The notes: generated by a model not told the origin, from the letters alone. A stretch of DNA of 48,947 nucleotides from Pirellulales bacterium (GCA_022841705.1 JALHQZ010000016.1:1-48947), one strand, 5' to 3'; positions 9,007 through 17,846 are shown, numbered from the stretch's first letter. A program made the numbers and translations.

Positions 9007-9588
9007 ATGACTGAACCGCAGAAAAAGGTGCTTCTGGTCGGCATTTCGGGCAAGATTGGCAGCGGCAAGACGACGCTGGCCGACGAGCTCGCGTCGCAAG
9101 TGCAAAAAACGACGATTTGCAACTTTGCCGATGCATTGAAAATCGAAGTGGCGGATCAATACGGCATTGAGCTTGCCCGGTTCTACAAGCAGGAGGAGAA
9201 GAACAAACCAGTGTCGGATAGCGACCCGACAACACTCGGAGAGCTTTTGCAGCGCCATGGCGAGGAGCGGCGTGCCGAGAATGCCGATTATTGGGTCGAG
9301 CGAACGGGCGCTTACATTGACGCGCTCGGCACCGATGCATTCGAGCTGGTTGTGGTTGGCGACGTGCGCCGCACAAACGAGGCGGCGTTTATCACAAAGC
9401 GCGGCGGTCTTCTGGTGCGCCTGAACGGCGATCCGGGCGGCGTTCGTGCGGCCTCGACGCGCGACCCGAACCACCCATCCGAGGTCGAACTGGACAACTA
9501 CGGTGGTTTTGATTTGGTTTTCAACACCAACAACACCGGAGCGCGCGGCATTGCAGCGGCAATCATTGGCTGGGCGGCACCAGAATGA
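9007..9588 (+). CDS. Deoxynucleoside monophosphate kinase
   Basis: 193 residues from ATG 9007, directly after a T-run. A P-loop GKIGSGKTT lies at residues ~15-23 of the N-terminal Rossmann-like strand. DVRRTNEAAF at ~119-128 and a following GGLLVRL strand match the substrate-binding and lid region of phage and viral dNMP kinases. The predicted role is phosphorylation of dNMPs to dNDPs with ATP to supply DNA synthesis. Together with the PRPP synthetase at 31014 it suggests the element raises nucleotide pools. Its stop overlaps an in-frame ATG (9585) of the next gene as ATGA. Confidence 0.85.
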   Translation: MTEPQKKVLLVGISGKIGSGKTTLADELASQVQKTTICNFADALKIEVADQYGIELARFYKQEEKNKPVSDSDPTTLGELLQRHGEERRAENADYWVERTGAYIDALGTDAFELVVVGDVRRTNEAAFITKRGGLLVRLNGDPGGVRAASTRDPNHPSEVELDNYGGFDLVFNTNNTGARGIAAAIIGWAAPE

Positions 9589-9611
9589 ATTGCGTTTTTT
9601 TTGGAAAAAAC

Positions 9612-10670
9612 ATGAGTGTTACAACGGAAAGCCTGATCGATAGCAAGCTGCAGTTGGACAGCGGGCGCTTTGGTTACAGCGCCAATGGTGCCCTCAAAAA
9701 CTTGTGTGATGAAAAGTGCACTTTAGTTCAGCACGACTTGGCGAGCGGCGAAAATTGCTTGCAGCACATCAATGGCTATGCCGACTACTTGACGCGCTGC
9801 TGGGCGACGCATGCCGGCGTTGTCGTCTCACCCTCGCTGCTCATGTACGTGACGCTGACGCAAGTGGCTGCGCACATTAGCGCGAATGCCGAAAGCTACC
9901 GTCAACTTTTCACGGGCGAGGGCGCTGCAGCCACCGAGAAGCGCGAGCTGGTGTTTATCGGCTACAGCGTTGATACGCTGACGATCGACGTCATTCTTGA
10001 GCGCCTGACCAAAGTAATGGCGCCGGCGGGCATCGACATTTCTCTCTTTTGCCCAAAGTTCAGCGATTCGACCGAGCGTACGCGCGAAGCCATGGGCGCG
10101 TCCTTCTGCGAGGCGATGGAGAGCTATTTCATCTACGCGACGAGCAAATGCGGCCTGTCGAAAATGCGCATTCTCGGCACCGACGACGACTGGGAGTTGG
10201 CGGCCACCGTTTGCGAGCGCCTTGGTGCCATTCTGTTCAAAGCCAAAGACGCGCTGCAGGTGCAAGCGGCTCTCTATCGCAAGATTTCCGCCTCGCGCTG
10301 TGCGCCCGAAGAACTCAAGAAAATGCTGCGCATTGACGTCTGTGGCTCCGGACACGAGCTGTTCGTCGGCCACTTTGCAGCGCTTTGGAATCTGACGGCG
10401 GAAATTGGCGAAAGCAAGGACGGCCTGCCGTCAGCCAACCGCTACAAACTGCGCGAAATGTCCAGTGTCAAGATCGACGACACGATTCAAGATGCCGTTT
10501 GGCACAAGCGCTACGGCGTGTTTTCGAGCCGCCTCGACGACAGCGGCTACCTCGTGCCGATGATCAACAAGGTTGTCTTGCGCGAGAAGGTGGCGTTGAG
10601 TGCAAAAAAGGTGGGGTCAAAGCGCACGGCCAGCGACGTCGAGAATGATCGCGAAACGGTGAAAAAGTAA
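9612..10670 (+). CDS. DUF4419 family protein
   Basis: 352 residues from ATG 9612. An ATG at 9585 is also in frame, but 9612 follows a T8-GG-A6 leader like those before other genes here. The block SLLMYVTLTQVAAHI...NAESYRQLF, the FCPKFSDSTERTREA segment, then AMESYFIYATSKCG and ILGTDDDWE match the conserved core of DUF4419, a family common in fungi and protists with no established activity. The C-terminus is basic (KKVGSKRT) and may be a nuclear signal. It is convergent with the RPA70N-like gene, 9 nt between stops. Confidence 0.7.
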   Translation: MSVTTESLIDSKLQLDSGRFGYSANGALKNLCDEKCTLVQHDLASGENCLQHINGYADYLTRCWATHAGVVVSPSLLMYVTLTQVAAHISANAESYRQLFTGEGAAATEKRELVFIGYSVDTLTIDVILERLTKVMAPAGIDISLFCPKFSDSTERTREAMGASFCEAMESYFIYATSKCGLSKMRILGTDDDWELAATVCERLGAILFKAKDALQVQAALYRKISASRCAPEELKKMLRIDVCGSGHELFVGHFAALWNLTAEIGESKDGLPSANRYKLREMSSVKIDDTIQDAVWHKRYGVFSSRLDDSGYLVPMINKVVLREKVALSAKKVGSKRTASDVENDRETVKK

Positions 10671-10679
10671 ACACGCATT

Positions 10680-11009
10680 TCATTCAGCAGTCGAGATTTC
10701 CTGCATCGATACGTCTTTGTCTGTCGTAACCATCCACCTCCTGACGCAAATCAAAGAGCCAGCGGCAACACCCCTCTCTTCGACCCAGTGATTGATTTGC
10801 GACTGCAGCATCGCCACGCACTGCTTGCCATCGCCGTCGGAAAGCGCAAACTGGTAGTAGGTGTACTCGCGCTCTCCACCCGACATCACCTGCATGACCT
10901 GCTTTATCGACCTGATCTTATCGACTCTCAAAACAACCGGCGCCACTGGTGGCCCGTCGCCCGACAACAACGCTGCAACGCCGGCGTCGCTTGGTTGATT
11001 CACACTCAT
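10680..11009 (-). CDS. RPA70 N-terminal-like single OB-fold protein
   Basis: 109 residues from ATG 11009, preceded by TTATAAAAGA. From about residue 25 it follows the N-terminal OB fold of the large RPA subunit: VLRVDKIRSIK, YYQFALSDGDGKQCVAML, then INHWVEERGVAAGSLICVRRWMV. In RPA70 this domain recruits repair and checkpoint proteins through a basic cleft. Here it stands alone without DNA-binding domains A-C. It may be a decoy or adaptor for checkpoint partners, or a minimal ssDNA-binding protein. The fold assignment comes from motif order only. Confidence 0.65.
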   Translation of the reverse strand: MSVNQPSDAGVAALLSGDGPPVAPVVLRVDKIRSIKQVMQVMSGGEREYTYYQFALSDGDGKQCVAMLQSQINHWVEERGVAAGSLICVRRWMVTTDKDVSMQEISTAE

Positions 11010-11028
11010 TCTTTTATAACCAAAAAAA
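11010..11028. promoter_or_regulatory. Compact bidirectional promoter with TATA-like core
   Basis: Only 19 nt separate the divergent start codons at 11009 and 11029. The spacer reads TCTTTTATAACCAAAAAAA. It supplies TTATAAAA to the left gene and TTTTATAA to the right gene, with an A7 leader before the rightward ATG. Other close divergent starts occur at 1375-1404, 14371-14389, 29895-29926 and 42962-42973. Confidence 0.5.
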
Positions 11029-11433
11029 ATGAGTGGCCTGCCTGTTAGTGCAGAGGCGATTTATGCCATTGAAAGAGTGCGCGCTCTGGTACTCCAGCGA
11101 CAAAAATCCATGTTTGGATGCGACTACAAGGCGAAAACACTGGTCAAGCTGAGCACGTTTGCATACAAACTGGATCGAATGCTGTCGTTTATCAACTACG
11201 GCTTCTATGCGCTTGCTCACGATCTCCTGATCGAAGTATGCGCAGTCAAGCTGCCGATTCTCGGACGCATTCTGAAAGGCGCCGACGACGACATTTTGCC
11301 TCGGGAGGAGTTTGTTTCGGCGGCTACGCTCGCAATCAACAATTTGCGGTCGAAATTGGCGCCGGACCTCGAACGCCTGATTGCAGGATCGGGAAATAAT
11401 GCGTTTCTTTGTTTACCAAGCCGTAAACTATGA
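11029..11433 (+). CDS. Hypothetical helical protein
   Basis: 134 residues from ATG 11029, preceded by seven A. Predicted all-alpha, with no membrane segment or motif recognised. Its last codons overlap the next start as CTATGAG (ATG at 11430, TGA at 11431-11433), an arrangement more typical of coupled translation. Confidence 0.6.
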   Translation: MSGLPVSAEAIYAIERVRALVLQRQKSMFGCDYKAKTLVKLSTFAYKLDRMLSFINYGFYALAHDLLIEVCAVKLPILGRILKGADDDILPREEFVSAATLAINNLRSKLAPDLERLIAGSGNNAFLCLPSRKL

Positions 11434-11723
11434 GTGCTGGAGTTCAAATGCTTCTCTATCGAAATGCTGAAACGTTTTACATAAGTATTCCCGCTGGACT
11501 CGATCCCATTGATCTAACGATAGCGATGCGTGCCGCTGTCCGCGCGGAGAGTAGCCACGAGCTTCATGCAAACAAGTGGATTGTGCGTGCTGGTTCTGGA
11601 CCAGATGGGCTTGTGGCGGCAGTTGTTGGTGTTGACGAAGACGGCGAGATTGTCGACGGCGCGCCTTGGATGCTGGCAGAGTGGCGTGCTCATGCCGAGC
11701 ACGCCACTTGTGCGAGAGAGTGA
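11430..11723 (+). CDS. Small hypothetical protein
   Basis: 97 residues from ATG 11430, overlapping the previous stop by four bases (ATGA). A beta-rich middle (IVRAGSGPDGLVAAVVGVDEDG) resembles a small alpha/beta or pilin-like fold, but no family is recognised. It is convergent with the terminase gene, which ends 12 nt away. Confidence 0.55.
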   Translation: MSAGVQMLLYRNAETFYISIPAGLDPIDLTIAMRAAVRAESSHELHANKWIVRAGSGPDGLVAAVVGVDEDGEIVDGAPWMLAEWRAHAEHATCARE

Positions 11724-11734
11724 AAGAAATCTTT

Positions 11735-13066
11735 TCAATGATTCTCTCCCTCGGTTGGCTCGCGAATGCGCACGCGCTTGGCTGCGCGCGTGATGGCGTG
11801 CTCGATCGAGAATGCCGGCCCGCCTTCAAGTGGCGCGCCGGTGATCGGATCGATTTCGAGCATGGAGCGCGAGTCGCGCGTGTTGACGAGCTTGTATGGT
11901 CCGTTGAGGCGGAGGCAGTAGAAGAAGCCAAAGAGCAGCGCCATGCACATGTCGTCCTTGAGGCGCCGCGAGCGCTTGCCGTCCTTGTCGGCCTTGCCGC
12001 TGTAGATGACGCGCACGCGCGCCGAGAGCGAGTTGGGTACGATGTGGTTGGCACGAAACGCAAAGAGCTGGCGCTTAAACTCGTTCAGCGTCTTCTCGAG
12101 CACCTGCGCGCGCGTCTGCTGCTGATTTTGGCGCGCGGCGCAAACGATGTTGCTGTGGAAAAAGAGGCCGTCGACGGCGAGGCGGTCCTGAAAACTGTGC
12201 ACGTAGCGCTCCTTGTCGAATGGATCGGTGAAGACGCCGTAGCAGTGCGAGCGCGAGCAGAGAATGTCGACATTGTTCGGGTTGCGCCTCAGCATGTAGT
12301 TGGCGCAGTGCTGCGCCTCGTTGCCGAGGTTCGCCTCGAGAATCATCATGAAGCGGCACGAGGCAAACTGTGGCTGGCGCTGTAGCGCCGCAACGTGCGC
12401 GTAGAGCAGACGGCGCGCCTGCTCGGGCCCGGGCGTCGGACAGCTGTCGAGGCCGACGATGACGAGGCGACCGGCGCTGACCACAAACGACACAATGGCG
12501 GTGTCGGAGCCGGGACCGCTTGCCGACGACGCACCGCCGTTTGGATCGAGCGCAACAAAGACGCGGCTGTCCTGAATCTCGTACGGCGGCTCCAGGACCG
12601 GTCGGCCAAACGCTCGTTCAAGCAGTCGATGGTTGAATGCGGCGTTTTCAGCGTCGTCGGCAATCTTCCAGGAGCGTAGAAGAGCAACGCGACTGCGGTT
12701 AGAACATAGTTGTATGAGATGCCACATATATGAGTTACCTCGCCGAGAATCTCGCGCTTGTAGAGCGTACTGCGTTCGCCATAGATCGCCTTGATGCGCG
12801 AGCGCGACGACTGCGTCTTCCAAGGCGGCGCTTTCGCACCTTTGACGTGAAAGACGTTGAAGACGCGCCTGCCGCGGTCGTCGCGCGCGTCGGCCAGCTC
12901 GCTGTAGAAATTGTGCTTGCCGAGCGGCGTCGAGATGCAAATGGTCGCCGTGCCTTCGACCTCCATCAGCGGCACGAGCACTTCGTAGAAAACCTGCGGG
13001 TCGACGTATGCCGCCTCATCGACCATGATCACATTGGCCGAAACGCCCTTGAGCGTGTGCGCACCG
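11735..13066 (-). CDS. Large terminase subunit, 3' half only (Walker B and nuclease)
   Basis: The readable part starts in mid-protein after a splice acceptor at 13067. GAHTLKGVSANVIMVDEAAY contains the conserved G-x-x-x-K/R-G turn and the Walker B motif (VIMVDEA). ISTPLG is the coupling motif (T-P) and LYKREILGE closes the ATPase domain. After an intron the RNase H-like nuclease follows with its acidic residues: Asp in VALDPNGG, Glu in MMILEAN and the pair in RLKDDM. Terminases cut and pump DNA into HK97-fold procapsids in tailed phages, herpesviruses and mirusviruses. The adenine-binding motif and Walker A, usually 150-250 residues upstream, were not found on either strand of the window. The joined product here is about 419 residues. 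It lacks the first exon, is trans-encoded, or is defective. Confidence 0.85.
12665..12738 (-). other. Spliceosome-type intron in the terminase gene
   Basis: On the minus strand the codon GAG (12741-12739) is followed by GTAACT. A branch-site-like TTCTAAC lies at 12703-12697, and the intron can end at GGAAG (12665). Removing 74 nt joins LYKREILGE to IADDAENAAF in frame at phase 0. A nearer acceptor, CTAACCGCAG (12693), would leave the downstream frame wrong. Without splicing the first frame does not encode the nuclease domain. Confidence 0.65.
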
Positions 13067-13200
13067 CTGTTAGTTTACAAAGACGAGAAGTGGGAAAAAG
13101 TAAAGAGAGGAGCAACAAAAAACAAGGAAAGAGTGGGCGGCGGGCGAGGCATTCGGCGGTCATTTTTAAGAGGAGAGTTGAAAATGGCAATTTGGACATT
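13067..13200 (-). other. 3' end of an upstream terminase intron (polypyrimidine tract and acceptor)
   Basis: Read on the minus strand, this spacer is strongly pyrimidine-rich (CTCTTTCC...CTTTACTTTTTCCC) and ends GTAAACTAACAG, directly before sequence encoding GAHTLKG of the terminase. An in-frame TAA lies just upstream, so coding must enter here by splicing. CTAAC abuts the AG, as in introns of some metamonads and yeasts. No matching exon with a Walker A motif was found upstream. The spacer could also be only the 5' end of a truncated gene. Confidence 0.5.
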
Positions 13201-14370
13201 TTAGGTGCGCACAAACTCGATGCATTGAGCGGCCAGCACGACGCGAATGGTGCGTTCGACGCACTCGGGAGTGCCGCGCGCCGCGAGGCGCAGCCGTGCC
13301 GCAGTGAGATCGGTGAGCGGCAGGTTGTTGAGAACGAGTTTGCGCGAAGAGTCGACGTGGCGGCGCCAGACGTCAGTGTTGACGAACAGCGTCTCGTCGA
13401 CGTCGCTACCGGCAATTGCCACCACGGCGCTGTCGCCGCCGTGTATGTCGTAGATGTCGCGCGCCAGCGTCGATACGCTGCTCACTTCCAGCGCGTCTTG
13501 GCCGACGCCAACTCGGGTAATGTGTTCGTGTGTGCCGAGCGATGCCAGCATTTCCTCTGAGTAGTGAACAACCTGGTCGTCGGAGAGCGGCGCCTGGTAC
13601 AGCGTCGTTGCAGTCGGCACAAGCCCGCACTGCATGCACCAGCCGGCGACCGTCGCTCCCAGTTTGTTATTCGGGCAACTCGCGCCCGCTACTCCTTCGC
13701 TGCCGCCAGTTTGTGATGAAGTGGAGGCGGCAGAGTAGCGGCGAGCAATGCCGGCTTGGTCGCCAATGGTGTGAGTCGAGCGCTGAAGTGGCGCCACTTG
13801 ATCGAGCTCGGCGCGCAAGTAGACGTTGCCGCCGGCCCACAGCGGATCGTGAACAACGAGCGCGAGTTCGAGCAGAACGATTCGATTGCCACCGTCGATC
13901 AGAACTGGCGCATTATCGAGTCGCTGCTCCTGGTCGTCGGTGACCAGGTTCATTTCGCTGATAATGCTGCGAAACTCGAGCACGGTGTCGCGTGCGTCCT
14001 GACCGCGTTCAGTCGACTGCACCTCGTGCGGATCGGCCAGAAGGCGCTGCGAGTGCGGTGCCGCGCCATTCTTGACGACTGGGTCGCGCAGAGCCGGACA
14101 GATGCGCACTTCGACCTCTTTTCGGTACATGACGCGCGTCGGCTGGTACGGTGGTCGACCTTGGCGAGGAAATGAATGTCTCGCAAGCGTCGGAGACAGC
14201 GGCGGCGCCGGTCCAGTGCGCTGCGGTTGCGGCGCGTGCGTGAATGTGACTGCCGATTCAATGTCGCCCGGCGACGCCTCGCTGTTGTTGCTGTTGTCAT
14301 CTGAAAGAGGCAGCTGCGTGGCCAGACTCTCCAGCATCGTGCGAATGCCAGTCTGAATAGCGCTCAACAT
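13201..14370 (-). CDS. Hypothetical protein, possible virion component
   Basis: 389 residues from ATG 14370. The N-terminal ~100 residues are Ser/Pro/Gln-rich and look disordered. The rest alternates strands and helices, with a short Ser/Gly linker near residue 210 and a CPNNK...CMQCG segment that may bind metal. No Walker A or other known motif. It lies directly upstream of the terminase half gene on the same strand. It starts 19 nt from the divergent 694-residue gene, so a structural or packaging role is a guess from position. Confidence 0.6.
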   Translation of the reverse strand: MLSAIQTGIRTMLESLATQLPLSDDNSNNSEASPGDIESAVTFTHAPQPQRTGPAPPLSPTLARHSFPRQGRPPYQPTRVMYRKEVEVRICPALRDPVVKNGAAPHSQRLLADPHEVQSTERGQDARDTVLEFRSIISEMNLVTDDQEQRLDNAPVLIDGGNRIVLLELALVVHDPLWAGGNVYLRAELDQVAPLQRSTHTIGDQAGIARRYSAASTSSQTGGSEGVAGASCPNNKLGATVAGWCMQCGLVPTATTLYQAPLSDDQVVHYSEEMLASLGTHEHITRVGVGQDALEVSSVSTLARDIYDIHGGDSAVVAIAGSDVDETLFVNTDVWRRHVDSSRKLVLNNLPLTDLTAARLRLAARGTPECVERTIRVVLAAQCIEFVRT

Positions 14371-14389
14371 TGACACAGGAGTGCAAACG

Positions 14390-16474
14390 ATGAATGATTT
14401 CAAAATACTTTTCGAGTACATTCCGCGCCTAGCCGGCGGCGCCCAAGGCCAGTTTGCCGCCGAGCGCTACCCTGTGCGTATCGATGCGTACGCGACGCAC
14501 CAGTACGCGATTGGCACTGGCGTGCAGCAGTTTCTGATTGCCGACGCCAACGCCGACCACCGGCCATACCTGCACGCGCGGTATGAGGAGCGTCGGCCAG
14601 AAGGCCCGTTTTTGAAAGCGCGCGCGGTTCCGGCCGAGGTGCGTACGATGGACGCTTATACGTGGGATGCGTCGACGGCTTTCATCTTCAACGCCTACGC
14701 GACAAGCTACACAAAAACCGGCCAGTGCTGCTGGGTGCCAGTTGGCAGCGCAGTTGTGACGATGCGCGCGCTCTTGGAGCTGCGGCCAGAGGGTATCCTC
14801 GAGTTTGGCGTCTGGCTCAACCGCGACAATGCGTTCCCGCGCGATCCACGCGGCAAAGCGGCTACAGAGGCGGCGCACGCGCTCATGAAGGGTCGTTTGC
14901 ACATCCTCTATGCGCAGCTGCCGGCCTCAATCGCCAGTCGCATGCGCACGCCGACGCCCTACGACATCGACGCGAGCGATGAAATTGGGCGGCGCGCGGC
15001 CGAAGATTTGTGTCTGGCGATTGACCGCGGTATGCAGCTGTTTTTCAGCGGCCGACAACACGACCGGTTTACGCGAGTCACCAAGCCATTTCTGCGGCAA
15101 TTCAACGTGCCCGAGTGGCGCACCGCGCGCCAACCATTGCCGGCGTCGATCATCTCTCTTCTGGAGCCGCATGGTGAGCCAGACCTCGCCTACTTTCGAC
15201 GCATTTTTGAGGTTGGTCTGCGGCGGTCCGGTCTCAACGAAGCGCAAGCGATCGAGCTCGCGCGCTCGAGTGTGTACTTTGAGCAGATGGCGTTTGCCTC
15301 GCTCGTTGTGCGCAGCCTCTGCGTGTTTCCGCTGTCGCTCTGCTACATGGACGACGTGCTCAATCGCAACGTCGAGTGTGAGCAGGGCGCCTACGACCCG
15401 GCGCGCGTTGAGCCAGACGAAGACTTCAAGGTGGCGCGTCTTTCGGGCGGTGACGACTGCGAAGGCGTTGCGCTCGACGTCCACATGCACTTTTGTCAGC
15501 TGCGCGCTAGCAATACGCGCGATCCGCTCCTGGCTGCCGCCGCCGCGCTGCTGCGCCAGTACACGCCGACGCTGATGCTTGGCTGTGTGACGAATTCGAA
15601 AGCGACGGCCGCCGCCCTCAACCAAAACTGCGCTCTGGCGCACACCTTTAGCACGTGGTTTCCACGCTCACTTTTCGCCAAGGCTGCTTCGGACCCAACT
15701 CCATCGCTCTCCACCTGGGACACCGCAGAGAGTGCGCTGCCAGTGCTGATTGGCGAGGCGACCGCGCCGATGGACCCGGCGATGCTACCGGTGGTGCGCT
15801 ACTACAACCGACAAAACGTTTGCGACGAAGCACTAGAGGCTGTGCGCACGCGTCGCCAAGTGTGTGACGCCGCCTATGCCGAGTTGGCGCGAGCAGGCGC
15901 CGACTATGCGCAGATCGAAGTCTTGGGACCGCCCGACAGCGCTGGTCCGGGCGCCGACTACTCTGGCTTCTACAAGTACGCGGTCTCGATGGCCGCCAGC
16001 GACTTGGCCGTCGACCGCACGCTCGATTGGGTGCTTTTGCACGATGGCGAGTCCAAAGGTGTTGCATTTAGCGACCTGCTCGATGCGCGACCGGGGCGTG
16101 TGCAAATGGCGCCATTTGTGTCGCTCGAAGAGCACGAGGCGCGCCTCTGCGACGCCGTTGTCGCCGACTGTCAGCCGGTGCCAAATCTGACTCTTGCGGC
16201 AGAAGAGTTTGCGCCTAGCGCCGCCATCACGCGCGCGCTTGACAGCCTTGTGTTTGGCGACCCTGGTGCTCCGGGCGGCACCGCACTGCACCCGCGTCAA
16301 ACTTTTCTCACGGCGCGAGCGCGAGATGTTGATCAGAGGTTGATCGATGCACTTGTTCAAATTCGCCGCCTGCCGCTCGTGCGCTCGCTCGCGTACGAGT
16401 GGCATACCCTGTGCGCGCCTGTCGACGGCTCGGACATTCTGAACGCTGTGTTGGACGTGTACATTGGGTTTTAA
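14390..16474 (+). CDS. Large hypothetical protein with a GGDDCEG motif
   Basis: 694 residues from ATG 14390, which follows CAAACG. A GTG upstream is less likely as a start. The sequence is rich in aromatic and acidic residues throughout, without membrane segments, and looks like a well-folded multidomain protein. At about residues 350-365 the motif SGGDDCEGVALDVHMHF recalls the GDCxD/E nucleophile turn of transglutaminase-like cysteine peptidases, but the His and Asp partners cannot be assigned by eye. A maturation protease or structural protein is possible given the terminase nearby. No family recognised. Confidence 0.7.
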   Translation: MNDFKILFEYIPRLAGGAQGQFAAERYPVRIDAYATHQYAIGTGVQQFLIADANADHRPYLHARYEERRPEGPFLKARAVPAEVRTMDAYTWDASTAFIFNAYATSYTKTGQCCWVPVGSAVVTMRALLELRPEGILEFGVWLNRDNAFPRDPRGKAATEAAHALMKGRLHILYAQLPASIASRMRTPTPYDIDASDEIGRRAAEDLCLAIDRGMQLFFSGRQHDRFTRVTKPFLRQFNVPEWRTARQPLPASIISLLEPHGEPDLAYFRRIFEVGLRRSGLNEAQAIELARSSVYFEQMAFASLVVRSLCVFPLSLCYMDDVLNRNVECEQGAYDPARVEPDEDFKVARLSGGDDCEGVALDVHMHFCQLRASNTRDPLLAAAAALLRQYTPTLMLGCVTNSKATAAALNQNCALAHTFSTWFPRSLFAKAASDPTPSLSTWDTAESALPVLIGEATAPMDPAMLPVVRYYNRQNVCDEALEAVRTRRQVCDAAYAELARAGADYAQIEVLGPPDSAGPGADYSGFYKYAVSMAASDLAVDRTLDWVLLHDGESKGVAFSDLLDARPGRVQMAPFVSLEEHEARLCDAVVADCQPVPNLTLAAEEFAPSAAITRALDSLVFGDPGAPGGTALHPRQTFLTARARDVDQRLIDALVQIRRLPLVRSLAYEWHTLCAPVDGSDILNAVLDVYIGF

Positions 16475-16508
16475 AGCAATCCGCCGTCTTGCGAATTTTT
16501 TTTTCGAA

Positions 16509-16985
16509 TCAGTATCGGAGAAGCAGCATCGCCACAGCCACGATTCCAACCGTGGTTCCAACAATGGCGTACAGAACAGAACTGTATGCGCCAAAAGGTG
16601 AGTCTTTCCACGTCCTGTTGACTGGCACTAGCTCGTATTCGAGCCCGCAGGAGCCGAGCAACACGACCGGATCGTCGGCAAACGCAAAACCCTCGCACGA
16701 CACGTCGGTGCGACCAAACTCGATGCCATTTTCAAGATTGGCGTAGCAGTACCAACGCACATCCTTTCCATCGAAACCAATGTTGTGACACTGGACTGTT
16801 TTCGGCCTGAGAAAGTCGGCGCAGTACTCCCCAGCGCACTCGAGCTGCTGAATTGCTGCCGTGCGCCGCGCTGTCGACATGTAGCCAGAAACAAACGTCA
16901 GCAGCTTAATGTCGCTTTTCAAAATAGATTCGGCCGCCGTTTCGACAAGCGGCGCGCAGTAAAACAAAAGAAGCAGAAGAGTCAT
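16509..16985 (-). CDS. SARAF/TMEM66-like protein, copy A (short)
   Basis: 158 residues from ATG 16985, preceded by TTTAAAAA. An N-terminal signal peptide (MTLLLLLFYCAPL) precedes the SARAF luminal domain: LLTFVSGYMSTARRTAAIQQLEC, VQCHNIGFDGKDVRWYC, then VSCEGF and LLGSCGLEYEL with the family's conserved cysteines. One C-terminal membrane helix follows at about 134-155. The Gly/Ser/Arg tail present in the other two copies is missing. In animals SARAF sits in the ER membrane and dampens store-operated calcium entry through STIM/Orai. Confidence 0.9.
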   Translation of the reverse strand: MTLLLLLFYCAPLVETAAESILKSDIKLLTFVSGYMSTARRTAAIQQLECAGEYCADFLRPKTVQCHNIGFDGKDVRWYCYANLENGIEFGRTDVSCEGFAFADDPVVLLGSCGLEYELVPVNRTWKDSPFGAYSSVLYAIVGTTVGIVAVAMLLLRY

Positions 16986-17042
16986 TTTTTAAACTCACGT
17001 CCAGTTCATTCGCACGGCAGCACTTTAAAATTCAGGTTTTGG

Positions 17043-17846
17043 CTAGCGACTGCGACTGCCTCCAAATCCCGAACTCATGCTAGAACCGCCGCCGTATGAC
17101 CGAAAGCCACCGGATGACCCACCGCCACCAGATGATCGAAACCTGCCACCCCAACTTCGACTGCCACTATAACTTCGCGATCTGACGCGGCTACCACCGC
17201 CATAATAAAGCCTTGGTCGTAAAGAGGATCGGGATGCCGGGATGAAAGCAAAAGCACATACACACGCGAAAACCCCAGCCCACATGAACCAGTACTTGAA
17301 CCCAGCCCAAAACGGTTTCGGCTGCGGCTTCGCGGTGCCAGCTAACGTCTTACGCATGCACTCTTTTTTCCACGAGCTGTTGGTTGTGGGTGGTACGTGG
17401 TCGCCATAAAACCCGGGGTTGTCGCTCCATTCAAAATCACGAAAACAATAATAGTCTTGAACGGCCCGGACTTGAGAAGAGCTTGCAATAAGCTCGTATT
17501 GAAGACCGCATGAGCCAACCAGCACGTTCCAGTCGCCTGTAAACTCGAAGCCTTCGCACGACACCTCGATTCGACCAAACTTGACATTGTTGTCGAGCTC
17601 GGCGTCGCACCGCCACTGCACCTCTTGACCGCGAGCGCCAATATTGTGACATTCGACCTTTTTGGGCATCAAATCGTCTGTGCAGAGCATGCCAGTACAT
17701 TCGAGTTGTGGCACAGGCGCAACTCGTCGTGCGCCTGTCATGCGACCAGCTTCAAGCGTCAGGAGTTTGATTTCAATCATTGGAATCGAAACGTGCAACG
17801 CTGCCGACGTCACGGAAATCAGAAAAGCGAGAATAAGAGTCATCAT
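17043..17846 (-). CDS. SARAF/TMEM66-like protein, copy B
   Basis: 267 residues from the first of two adjacent ATGs (17846). Signal peptide, then the SARAF luminal domain: LLTLEAGRMTGARRVAPVPQ, VECHNIGARGQEVQWRC, KFGRIEVSCEGFE, VLVGSCGLQYEL. A second luminal part, a membrane helix (FWAGFKYWFMWAGVFACVC) and a cytosolic Ser/Gly/Arg tail ending SGFGGSRSR follow. SARAF proteins of plants and fungi end in a similar GFGG-Arg sequence. It starts 8 nt after the stop of copy C. The three copies may share a transcript or have promoters inside coding sequence. Confidence 0.92.
   Translation of the reverse strand: MMTLILAFLISVTSAALHVSIPMIEIKLLTLEAGRMTGARRVAPVPQLECTGMLCTDDLMPKKVECHNIGARGQEVQWRCDAELDNNVKFGRIEVSCEGFEFTGDWNVLVGSCGLQYELIASSSQVRAVQDYYCFRDFEWSDNPGFYGDHVPPTTNSSWKKECMRKTLAGTAKPQPKPFWAGFKYWFMWAGVFACVCAFAFIPASRSSLRPRLYYGGGSRVRSRSYSGSRSWGGRFRSSGGGGSSGGFRSYGGGSSMSSGFGGSRSR

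Noticed and set aside
13056..13210. The palindrome GTGCGCAC occurs both at the end of the 13201-14370 gene and just inside the terminase, considered as a recombination or splice junction joining them.
   Set aside because: Joining at this sequence gives the wrong frame for the terminase, and the 13201-14370 product has no ATPase motifs.
17043..17250. Gly/Ser/Arg and Gly/Trp repeats considered as independent tandem repeats or RNA-binding RGG proteins.
   Set aside because: They are in frame with the SARAF domains and correspond to the low-complexity cytosolic tail of that family.
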